Assembly (NCBI RefSeq): GCF_009727055.1
Contig: NC_052357.1
Location: 20,780,908-20,844,907, forward strand
From: Benincasa hispida
Lineage: Eukaryota; Streptophyta; Magnoliopsida; Cucurbitales; Cucurbitaceae
DNA length: 64,000 bases
Reading direction: 5' to 3'
Positions 46,218-56,653 of the stretch are shown piece after piece. Both the position numbers and the translations under genes were made by a program. Under the pieces are notes generated by a model, which had not been told where the DNA came from, did no database searches, and worked only from the letters and a program-made list of their open reading frames with translations. Numbering within the stretch: the first letter of the stretch is position 1; each line of letters starts with the position of its first letter.

Positions 46218-46310
46218 TAAAATGCCTATGAATTTATTAATAAATAAATTATTTGTACATTACAATTATAAACTACAGGACTCACAAGATTTAGGGCATC
46301 AACCTCAACA
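46218..46310 (-). repeat. start of a copia LTR (93 bp), probably 5' LTR of element E
   Basis: The minus strand starts TGTTGAGGTTGATGCCC and matches the first 95 bases of LTR E (31016 downward) more closely than LTR F. After 93 bases it jumps into integrase of F. It therefore marks a deletion that removed the rest of this LTR, the front of E and the front of F. Confidence 0.6.
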
Positions 46311-46450
46311 TTAGTAAAGTTATACCATACCATAGACGTATTTTTCCTCTTTTTTCGAACTTGTGATTGGGGTGATGGTGGAGGCATCTCAACAACATCA
46401 TCATTTTCATTCACACTAGAATGGTTGTTATTGGGATATTAGTTTTACCA
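46311..46450 (-). pseudogene. hAT transposase N-terminus (start of BED finger)
   Basis: Minus-strand frame: an acidic/Pro stretch, then RKKRKNTSMVWYNFTNV, the entry to the BED zinc finger of RICESLEEPER-like hAT transposases (usually KKKTSKVWDHFTKV). It stops exactly at the LTR start at 46310, so an LTR element inserted in the finger. The strand and order match the hAT pieces at 24430-23893 and 17071-16750. Confidence 0.6.
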
Positions 46451-47300
46451 TTGCTATTTTTCAAGCTCAAACTATTGCTCATGGACATGGTGTCTACTGC
46501 CTAGGGCCTACGATATACGTATACACATATACAACATAAGTAAATTGAGATCTTACAATTATATACCTCAAAATTAATATACTTTATCTTCAAATGTTAT
46601 GATACTAAAATCGAATGTTATGATTTAAAAATTCAATTAGAATATACTGAGATCAAAAGTATACTTCAATTAGAATATACATAAGTAAATTGAGCTCATC
46701 ATCACTATACTTCAATTAGAATATATTGAAATCTAATGTTACAATTTAAAAATTTGATAGATCTGATCTGATGGCGACGTATACCTCAAAATTCAAAAGA
46801 AGTTGCCGGCAGGTGAAGGATCTGATGGACGGTGATGGATGAGGCAGATAAATCTGACCAACGAGTGGGAGATCCACCAGAGAGTCAAATATCGAGTGAG
46901 AGATCTGACAAGCGGAGATTTGGGAGTGGGGCTAACGGAGGCAGAGACAAAGGAGAGATCTGAATGGGAAACTGGACTACTAAAAGATCAAGTGACTAGT
47001 GAAAGATCTAGGAGTGGAGGAAACTGGAGGCAGAAATGATGGAGTGATCTGAGTGGGAAACCAAAGTGGTAAACTAGACTAGTGACTAGTGAGAGATCGA
47101 GTGACTAGTGAAAGATTTGGGAGTGGGGCGATTGGAAGCTAGAAGTGGATGCCAGAGGGTAGAAAGGAGAACTAATCACCTCATGATTAAAACATAATTA
47201 AACCTAAGTTTGCATACATGTCTTTCTTATTGATTTTAGTTCTAATTTCTATTATAACACTTATAAAAAGAAACATCTCAAACCAACAACATTGCTAAGC
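46451..47300. other. probable 5' untranslated part of the hAT element
   Basis: Non-coding. The left half has short repeats of the type CAATTAGAATATAC. The right half (46750-47160) is G/A-rich with repeated AGTGACTAGTGAAAGATC / GAGAGATCTG words. I did not find the expected hAT terminus TGAACACCCCTA, so the outer border is missing or decayed. Confidence 0.4.
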
Positions 47301-48590
47301 TAGACTAGGTATTTATAACTATTATAAATTAACCTAAGTGTCATGCTTCATGCAATGTTCATTCATTACTATATATAACTCTTGCATACATGCTTTCATA
47401 CACCCTTATACTATAACACTTATAATATAAAGATGATGCATGCATATATTATAACTCTTATATTATATGATGCATGTGCATGCTTTAATGTAATTTAATC
47501 ATGCAAGCTACTGTATTATAACTCTTATAATATAAAGATGATGCATGAATGAATGCATAAACTATGGTGGGTTTTAAAACTATATGGCATACTTTATGAC
47601 ATATAATAAAACATACATCACATGTACATTCATAAAAAAAATTAATGGACCAGGATAATTAGCCTAAAAAAACAAAAAAGGAAAGCTATCTATTACAAAA
47701 TTCAGTGAGGCAATCGGTTCAAATAGACAAACCGGGTCTTGAACCGCCCAGGCGAAGCCTCAAACCTTAATCATATAGCAGTTCCTTGTGATCGTCAAGT
47801 TACGTTGAATGACTATAAACGATCGTATAGCATGGATCGAGTGCCTTTGACTATACGATGGAGCATGAAAGCCATACGATCATACAACGCACCTCGTATA
47901 ACGCATGCTTAAACGATCGAGTAGACGACAACTATGTAATGAAGCATGATTGTTTAAACGATCGTGGAGCAAGCGTCAAGTATCGCATACCGAGTGATCG
48001 AGTAGCCAGTACCTATGTGATAAGCATGTTGGCCTACTCAATTGTTTAGTGCGCGCATACCATGCGTTGAGTATCATATACTCGACGATCGTTTACCTTA
48101 GCGTCTACACGATCGAGTAGCCAACGCAACACGATCAAGCAAACTCTTTACTTGATCACGTAGCATCAACCATGCGATCGTTTAGCAAATACTACATGAT
48201 CGAGTAGAACTTTTCTATGCGATCGCATAGGCAAATCTAAACAATCGTTTAGACTGGGCTACAGATGCGACCAACCCTTGGTCTTCTTCCACGATGAGAA
48301 CGGCATCTCCATGCATCTTTAAAGCTTCATCATGAATGACTCTTATAGACTCAAACACTTTGAATACAGATTCGATAGCAAATTAATTATGCCCAAAAAC
48401 GCAGGGGCCCTTACAAATTAACTTTGAAATGTAAAGAATGCTTTAAAACAGAGGCAATCATCCTGAAACATCCATCAATTCACATCCACAACTACATCTA
48501 ACGGTTAAATGCATTGCAGACAACTAAAACCCACCAAGACTGCAAATGTAATTCAATACATCAATGGAATTTGGAATATCATAACAGACT
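47301..48590 (-). repeat. leader of copia element J with ACGATCG-type motif array
   Basis: Nearly the same sequence as 59160-60477 (leader of L). Contains a dense array of ACGATCG-centred words from about 47760 to 48250, and AT-rich TATAACTCTTATA / GATGCATG repeats from 47320 to 47600. No gag frame recognised. Confidence 0.6.
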
Positions 48591-48604
48591 GGCTCTGATA
48601 TCAA
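48591..48604 (-). other. primer-binding site of element J
   Basis: The minus strand reads TTGATATCAGAGCC just past the LTR end TTCCTTCA; initiator tRNA-Met type with one change. Confidence 0.75.
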
Positions 48605-49444
48605 TTGAAGGAACTCTTAACAAAGAGAACCAATGAGCGGAAGCAGATCGTTCCAAATCCCATTGTGAAAGAACATCAACATTTACAATCTAACACAAAA
48701 CAGTTATGCACCAAGTAAATTATACCATGCTTCAAGGATTAAAAACAAAGGGATCGAGTGAATCATACCTTTGAAGAACTTTTCTTCGAGCATTCCCTCG
48801 ATCAACGCCAGCAAGGCGCCCAACAGCACGAACACAACACCTTTGGAATATCCTCAAATAGAAATGAGTGAAACTCGACCCTCGACCCTAAAAAAGCAAG
48901 TAGACATTACCACGAGGCTACCTTGGTATTCTCGGTGTGAGAATCCAAGAGTTATATGCTCTATATGGATTTGGTAGAGGGAAGAAGGAATTAAACGATC
49001 GTGTAAACGATCAAGTATGTGGGAGAAGACAGGAGTCTATCGTGTAGACTTGGGTACTCAATCATGTAGCAGCAAGCAACTATCGTATAGTATACTCTTT
49101 ACTCGATCGTTCACTCTCTCTAGGCTATCGTATAGCTTTTTCTTTATGCGCGTTCGATTATGAAAAAAATGAAAACGATTTTCTTTTTATCCATCAGTTA
49201 CCATAACTGATTACAACTTCCCACTAAGTTGGTTACTAGGAGGGAAAAAAACCGAAACCAATTATCTCATAATTGATTTAATTATAAATAAATATTATAT
49301 TTATAACCTATAGTTTTTATATCATATTTCATGCAATATATAAACCATTATTCTTTTTCTCATATATGTCATTTAATATAAATCATATTTATATTAATTC
49401 CTCCAAATAATGTATCTAATATATCAAATCAATTATATGCCATA

Positions 49445-50117
49445 TAGAGATGTCCAATTTTCTCACGGGGATGGGCCCCGTGGGGCCCCACCCCGAATGG
49501 GGCGGGGATTCCCCAATTAGGCAGAGAATGGAGGAGGGAGTTAGGGAAAAAATTCCCTGTGAGCTAAACGGGGACGGAGATGAGGAATGCATTCTTCGTC
49601 CCCCCCGCCTCCGCTCCCGACCTTACCCCGTTCCCCCGCCCTCAACCCGATTAGCTTTTACATATTTATTTAGTATAGTTATCTGATGTTATGTTATTAT
49701 TATTACTATATGAATTTTACATTTAAATTTCAAATTTGATTATTTATTGGAAAGATAATGAATATGTTTAAATTAAATGCTTAAATTTAGATTATATATA
49801 TCAATATTTTGATTTATATTATTTCTTTCTACTAAAAAATTAATTAGCTTTTTTAGGCCAAATTTGAGTAATTTATCTTTAAATTCAAATTGTCATATAA
49901 AACTAACCATAAATAAACAATTTAGTGATAAATTTAAATTATTTAATTAAAATTTGCTCACATTAGTGATTTAAATTAATTGGGATTTTACAAAAAAAAA
50001 GGTAACGGGAAAAAAATTCCCCGTGGGAAATTTCACGGGGATGAAAAATGAAATGGGGAGCAAGGACGGGAATGGGGAATGGCATCCCTAGTCTCGCCCA
50101 CCCCGTGGATATCTCTA
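49445..50117. mobile_element. hAT-type MITE, 673 bp, with TSD ATGCCATA
   Basis: Flanked by 8-bp duplications ATGCCATA (49437-49444 and 50118-50125). Inverted termini TAGAGATGTCCA and TAGAGATATCCA differ at one base. The subterminal blocks are very G/C-rich (CACGGGGATGGGCC, GGGGCGGGGATTCCCC) and the core is AT-rich. The related LTR at 61290-61330 shows the empty site. The G/C-rich open frame at 49450-49686 is not a gene. Confidence 0.85.
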
Positions 50118-50926
50118 ATGCCATATAATTGAATGCATTTAATTATATCGTATATAATCAAATTTCCTCTTCTTAATTTGAACACTTCAAATTAACCCAA
50201 AAACTTATTCTCAACATGAATCCATTGAGCTACCAAGGGGATTTTATGGACCTGTAGCTTGAAACTTCAATGGTATATGAATAATTGACTAAACTCTTTA
50301 ATCACGATATCCACATCCATTACCTGTCAGGCACTCCACTAAAGACCGACAGCTGCACTCTTCGTACTACAGATATATTTCTATGTCCATTGGGTTATAA
50401 CAAATCATAAGTACGATGACCCTTCACAAACCGCTCGTAAGTACATTGGGCTAATTTACCATTGCCCCTGTAGTTACATCTAAACTCCTTAAGTACCATT
50501 GATTTCCTCTAATAAACAATACATCATAGTCCTACTATGAGTAAACTCTTCTCAGGCCATCAGAAGGTGTGGCGCCACATTGTTCAAGCCTCGAAATCAG
50601 CCCTTAAGAGAGCAACTTATCTACATACCCTGCTTCGGGGAGGGAGTGAATTCCATCTTGTTGTACCTGAGTTCTCAGCTCCCCAATCAGACGAATCCCT
50701 AAAGTGGTAGGTTTGGTCGACGATCTGGCCACTCGCACTCATACAAATCAAAGGATCGCCCTCATAGGTAGAAGTTCACAACTCACTCAGGATTAACGTC
50801 ATGTTACCTATGGTCATCCTAGTGAAATGAAAGTCTCTATAATGAACGGCATTATATAACAAGACTAAACATTTCATGGTCTAGTCTTATACAAACTCCT
50901 TTGTATAGAGCCTTTGTAAGAAGCAT

Positions 50927-52871
50927 TGATGACGGGCAAAAATGCACGTCATTATAGGCCTTTTATTTAGAATTATGAGGGTTGTTAAGTAGAAAATGTG
51001 TTGATTATGTTACGAATTCATGAGAAAACGAGTTTGCATCGATCGACACTAAGAATCTCGGCTAACCCACTTTTATGCAATATTATGCATTCAATTGTCT
51101 ATCTTTGTAGCTAACACAGGAAGAGGTCGCATACGCGGAAGTTGGGCTATCGCAAAGACGACCGCATGCCAGGAATCTCTCCATCGTAAAGAAAAATGCA
51201 TACGTTCGACGAATGATGTTACGGCCATCAACCGCATGCACCCATCGCATAGAAGTTGCAGTTGTCAAGCGAATGCGGTCATCGCAGAGAGATTGCGGCT
51301 AAGGAATAATAACTGTAATAGAGGGATGAACCAAGGTTGGAATGCAAGCATGAACGCATACCTCGAGAGTATCAAAAGATGATGTTGACATTTCACCTAC
51401 CATGCCGTTAGTAGTAGAGATTCAGAAAAGAACCACCGTGTCGCGAGTATCAGATTCAGAGCAGGTCCATTAATGCTGTCGGCGATCAAGCTGAGCAGAA
51501 TTTCAAATCATACAAGTTTCTACCTTTGGATCATTTCGAGTGATGACCGGAGCCTTCGCCGGAGTTAGAGCTCGAGAGATTCTACTCCACCGCTCATCCA
51601 TGGCACCACCAGCAATCTTGACACACATCTGCTGGAAGTAAGACATTGCTTCCAGCTAGGCCTCCACTTCTCTTCTTTCCTTGTATTGTATTACATTTTG
51701 CTTTAAGAAATTAATACATTTTGTGATCAATGCATTTCTACATTTTCCTTCGATTCTATCTCCATCTTCATTGCATCACTAAGTTAGACTGTTAGAGTAT
51801 CACATACTTAATCATGCAGCATAGGAATATGAAGCATGTAGTAAACTACCAGGAGGTGTGCGTTGCATGAGTGTTGTGAGAAAAACTTATTTGTGTAGTG
51901 CAAAGCTGTAGCAACGCTTATCTATAAGCGAACACAATGCTTGTTTATGAGTAGAATCGCAGCAACAAACTGCTCGAGGGGGTAAGTAGTTGATAGCATT
52001 AAGCAATGTAAGCTAGTGTTCACTAGAGATAGGAATAATCTTACGTCGCCTATGTTTATGTGATTACCTTGTCTTATGCATGCGACCATCACCCCTTTAG
52101 AGCTACTCGAGAGAGAGTCTAAAGAAAGAACTTATACACATCTAGATGTGTATAAGAGACAGCCACTAGTGATAGGAATAATCTTACGTCGCCTATGTTT
52201 ATGTGATTACCTTGTCTTATGCATGCGACCATCACCCCTTTAGAGCTACTCGAGAGAGAGTCTAAAGAAAGAACCTAAGACTTGAGAGTAGGTTAGAATC
52301 TAGGCTTGAGAGAGCTAGATTAAGATCGCATAAGCAAGAATGGAGACTTAGGAATAAGTTTCGTATGCTATTACACATCGCATGCGTCTTCGTCAGGTGT
52401 GTATAGCATGATTGCATAAGTTTGCATTGGTTGGGGTTACCCTTGCGGTCAACTTAGGGTTGCGATGAAGAAATCCTCACCATTTTATCTATTTTTCCAT
52501 GCATTTTACTACGCGTCAACAATTGTCGTGTCTCTACCTCTCATTCATACTTCCATTGCTTAATCTGTTAGTTAGGAGTAGGAGTAGTGCTTAGCCCATA
52601 ATCCTCATCATTCTTTTATTTATTCACCGCAAACACATTATTGCATACCCTTTAGCTACAAGTCTCTGAGTTCGACCTCGGATCACCCGAGAAACTTGCG
52701 TTCTCGTTATACTTGGCAAAAACGCAAGAAAACTTGTGACAGGAACGCATAGTCATTGTATATGAGATCAACGCATATTTTCCATTCCAACGCATGACCA
52801 CCGACGCATGAGAACCAACGCATAACCTAAGACATGCATCGCATAATTGCATTACCAAATTTACGTCATCA
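50927..52871 (+). repeat. 5' LTR of element H
   Basis: TGATGACGGGC to CGTCATCA. Compared with the right LTR it carries an extra copy of about 110 bases (52164-52274 repeats 52021-52130) joined by a Tn5 mosaic-end palindrome, and lacks roughly 100 bases near 51500. Otherwise closely similar. Confidence 0.85.
52131..52274. other. Tn5 mosaic-end junction plus duplicated 110 bases (artefact)
   Basis: CTTATACACATCT followed by AGATGTGTATAAGAGACAG (52131-52162) is the 19-bp transposase mosaic end used in tagmentation libraries, head to head with a shortened inverted copy. The sequence after it restarts at CACTAG and repeats 52021-52130. The right LTR of H has one copy and no adapter. I conclude that a chimeric read entered the assembly. 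Confidence 0.9.
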
Positions 52872-54357
52872 AGTTTTTGGCGTCATTATCGGGGACTTGG
52901 CAGCTAATTGTTTGTTGAGTTTTGTGTTTTCGCAGGCAACCTTTTTACCTTGGGATTATTGTAGCTTGTGTGACCAAGCTGCAACCAATATTGAAGTATA
53001 GGTGATGCGCCGAAGGCCACTATTGACCCCAAGATAGAAGGGCAATCAGTCGCATGAGCTGAAGGTAGTTCTAAGCACATGGTTGCCAACATGCGCCCAA
53101 CAATTGTCGAAAGTTCTAATGGTCAGAGCGAGCTCCTTGACATGAGTAGTTGAGACTCATCTCTTGCATGGGAGACTCCTTACGGTGACCTCATTCCAAT
53201 TTTTCCAGGGATGTCTTCTACTCTATCTTTACCTTTCTTTCTTAGTTTAGTTTATTTTTATTGTTATTTTGGATATGCGGCTGCTTTCTTGGATGTGGTG
53301 CGTTTGCTCCTTGTAGGTGCGACAATAATTCTCCTCGGTGCACAGTTACAACGGAAGAATTCCCTCCATCCTTCAACGCATAGCTTCGACCGCATAAATT
53401 CCAAAGCATCGTCACAAGTGTTATTCCACTCAAGGTTCTTTTCTTGTTATCTTTTATGCATTATCCTTTTGAAATTATCTTTGTCCTATTGCTTTCCTTT
53501 GCGATGCATCTATGATGGTACGTATAATTTTACTACATCTGCTAACTAAACATCGTAAGGCTTACCTTACTTTTAATAGCTTTTTCAAATTTTAACAGTC
53601 TAAGTTTTATTATGTGCAAACCTCTGTTCAAACATTTGTTACTGCATTCCTGTTGAGTTTGAGTTTAGCTTTGTGGCGAAAGCGCTGCCAACCTCTAAGT
53701 TTGGGGGTCACAGCGGTCCCGGAAAAATGCGTTCACTACATTGCGATGCTATGAAAAAAAAAAGAAGTTTTAGGAATAACAACTCCACTGTCAATGCAAT
53801 GAGAACACCTATATTGATAAGAGTTAAGTGGTAGAAGGCACTCACCCGTAGTTGGATGTCTGCATGACACACATGGGGGCAAGTCAAAACGAAAGTAAGT
53901 CGCTAGGATCGACGCATAAGCGCAACTCCTCTGTCTGGCGCAAAGTTAAACCAAGACAAGAGTTGAGTTGAATATGGCACGCAATCGAAGTTGGCTATCC
54001 GCATGACATACGTGGGACAAGCCAAAACGAAGAACGTAACCAGGCTCAACGCCACATTCCAATAACCAATTGCAAGGCTTTGAATTGTTTTGAAAGAATG
54101 CATTCTTAAAAGCTAAACGCAAAGTTGCGAGGAATGAGTAAAAAGTTTTTTAGTAGAGGCTTGCCAGATTTAAGCTTAGAAAAGATCTCTTTGAAGAAGT
54201 AGCTGAAGTGGAGGCGAGCGTTGCTTCCATGGTTAGAGGTATGAGTAAATTATATTCTGAGAGGCTGGTCATCACAAAGGAAAGCCAGAGGGTGAGTTAT
54301 GAATTTCTTGAGTATAAAGCATGCTTGAGGACAAGCATGATTCTAAGTTTGGGGGTG
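52872..54357 (+). other. interior of element H: PBS, non-coding region, twin repeat, hairpin, PPT
   Basis: PBS TGGCGTCATTATCGGGGA (52878-52895) is a decayed tRNA-Asp-type site. No gag or pol motif. The frame 53211-53549 has a hydrophobic start but no family I know. CTAAGTTTGGGGGTCA near 53695 is an extra PPT-like site. Twin repeat copies at about 53850-53900 and 53985-54035. Hairpin CATGCTTG-AGGA-CAAGCATG (54320-54339), then AAGTTTGGGGGTG (54345-54357). Confidence 0.75.
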
Positions 54358-56271
54358 TGATGACGAGCAGAAATGCACGTCATTATAGGCCTTTTATTTA
54401 GAATTATGATGGTTGTTAAGTAGAATATGCGATGACTATGTTAGGAATTTATGAGAAAACGAGTTTGCGTCGATCGACACTAAGAATCTCGGCTAACCCA
54501 CTTTTATGTGTTATTATGCGTTCAATTGTCTATCTTTGTAGCTAACATAGGAAGCGATCGCATATGCGGAAGTTGGGCTATCACAAAGACGACCGCATGC
54601 CAGGAATCTCTCCATCGCAGAGGCGAACGCTTACGTTCGACGCAAGGATGTTGCGACCATCAACTGCATGCGTCCATCACATAGAAGTTGCGGTCGTCAA
54701 ACGAATGTGGTCATCGCAGAGAGATTGTGGCTACGGAATAATAACCATAATAGAGGGATGAACGCAAGGTTGGTGGAATGCAAGCATGAATGCATACCTC
54801 GGGAGTATTAAAAGATGATGTTGACATTTCACTTACCACACTGTTAGCAGCAGAGATTCAGAAAAGGACCATTGCGCTGCGAGTATCAGATTCAAAGCAG
54901 GTCCATTAACGTTGTCGGCGATCAAGCTCTATAAATAGAGGCCATTGAGCAGAATTTCAAATCATCCAAGTTTCTACCTTCTGGTGGATCCTTGTGATCC
55001 AGACCAAAGCATGAGAAGATAGCTTGAGAGTTCTTCATCCTCTCAATCATTCTGAGTGACGACCGGAGCCTTCACCGGAGTTAGAGCTCAAGAGAGTCTA
55101 CTCCACCGCCCATCCATGGCACCATCGACAGCCTTGACACACATCTGCTGGAAGCAAGACATTGCTTCCAGCTGGCCCTCCACTTCTCTTCTTTCCTTGT
55201 ATTGTATTACATTTTGGTTTAAGGAATTAATACATTTTTTTATCAATGCATTTCTACATTTTCCTTCGATTCCATCTCCATCTTTATTTACTAGCATTCT
55301 TTACTTTCATTGCATCACTAAGTTAGATTGTTAAAGTATCGCCTACTTAATCATGCGGCATAGGAATATGAAGCATGTAGTAAACTACCGGGAGGTGTGC
55401 GTTGCGTGAGTGTTGTGAGAAAAACTTATTTGTTTAGTGAAAAGTTGTAGAAACGCTTATCTATAAGCGAACACAATGCTTGTTTATGAGTAGAATCGCA
55501 GCAACAAACTGCTCGAGAGGGTAAGTAGTTGATAGCATTAAGCAATGTAAGCTAGTGTTCACTAGAGATAGGAATAATCTTACGTCGCCTATGTTTATGT
55601 GATTACCTTGTCTTATGCATGCGACCATCACCCCTTTAGAGCTACTCGAGAGAGAGTCTAAAGAAAGAACCTAAGACTTGAGAGAGCTAGGTTAGAATCT
55701 AGGCTTGAGAGAGCTAGATTAAGATCGCATAAGTAAGAATGGAGACTTAGGAATAAGTTCCATTTGTTATTACACATCGCGTGCGTCTTCGTTAGGTGTG
55801 TATAACATGATTGCATAAGTTTGAGTTGGCTGGGGTTACCCTTGCGGTCAAGCTTAGGGTTGTGATGAAGACATCCTCACCCTTTTATCTATTTTTCCAT
55901 GAATTTTACTACGCGTCAACAGTTTTCGGGTCTCTACCTCTCATTCATACTTCCACCGCTTAATCTGTTAATTAGGAGTAGGAGTAGTGTTTAGCCCATA
56001 ACCCTCATCGTTCTTTTATTTATTTGCCGTAAACACATTATCGCATACCCTTTAGCTACAAGTCCCTGAGTTCGACCTCGAATCACCCGAGAAACTTGCG
56101 TTCTCATTATACTTGGCGAGAGCACAAGAAAACTTGTGACAGGAATGCATGGTCATTGCATTTGAGATCAACACATATTTTCCATTCCAACACATGACCA
56201 CCGACGCATGAGAACCAATGCATAACCTAAGACATGCATCGCATAATTGCGTTACCAAATTTACGTCACCA
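54358..56271 (+). repeat. 3' LTR of element H (1914 bp)
   Basis: TGATGACGAGC to CGTCACCA, followed by the duplication AGCAT. It includes TATAAATAG at about 54932, a reasonable promoter TATA box; the corresponding part of the left LTR has been lost. It has the uninterrupted form of the region that carries the adapter artefact in the left LTR. Confidence 0.85.
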
Positions 56272-56653
56272 AGCATCCCCGCTCACTTGTCTAATACATG
56301 AATGTTCAGGATCAAACCATTTGTAGCACTTTACAACAATTGTAACATCTACAAAGCGAGCCACACTCATAGAATCATCAAGATAAGGTTTCCCTCCTTT
56401 ATCCATATACTACAGACCATTTAGGTTATCACTTAAAGCACGATCCACTTGTATGTCTCCACATACATTCTTAAGTTACAACGATAACCAGAGATCTTAG
56501 TTTATTTGTTTGTGGTTAATGCAATCAAAATATCTCATATTTCATAGACTATAGTGAATAAAATATCTCATACTATTACATCATAAAGAGTTTGTTCATA
56601 TAGGTGTTTACAAACTACAGAACCGTACGAGATTTAGGGCATTAACCCCAATA

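Larger units (their letters stand above)
50927..56271 (+). mobile_element. non-autonomous Athila-like LTR element H (5.3 kb)
   Basis: TSD AGCAT (50922-50926 and 56272-56276). LTRs 50927-52871 and 54358-56271, primer site at 52878, PPT at 54345-54357, interior of only 1.5 kb without gag or pol. The LTR start (TGATGACGGGCAAAAATGC), primer site, 3' twin repeat and PPT hairpin all resemble element G, so it probably depended on a G-like partner. The left LTR contains a library artefact at 52131-52274. Confidence 0.85.
48606..56653 (-). repeat. LTR of element J, split by a MITE and by element H
   Basis: Minus-strand start TATTGGGGTTAATGCCC at 56653 (TG mutated to TA), end GAGTTCCTTCA at 48606. Removing the MITE (49445-50117) and H (50927-56271) with their duplications leaves about 2.0 kb. 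It has pol and a purine tract on its upstream side and a primer site and leader on its downstream side. ACGATCG-type words also occur inside (48990-49140). Confidence 0.75.

Noticed and set aside
48990..49140. CRISPR-like reading of the ACGATCG arrays
   Set aside because: Spacing is irregular, units are too short and variable, and the DNA is a plant retrotransposon leader.
49450..49686. G/C-rich open frame of 78 codons
   Set aside because: Lies wholly in the subterminal region of a MITE; composition, not selection, keeps it open.
52084..52096. CACCCCT at 52089 as the missing hAT terminus
   Set aside because: The surrounding sequence is LTR H and is also present in the right LTR; only a chance match.
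53211..53549. Hydrophobic 112-residue frame in element H as an env-like gene
   Set aside because: Short, with no signal of the env-like families I know, and non-autonomous context; more likely chance.
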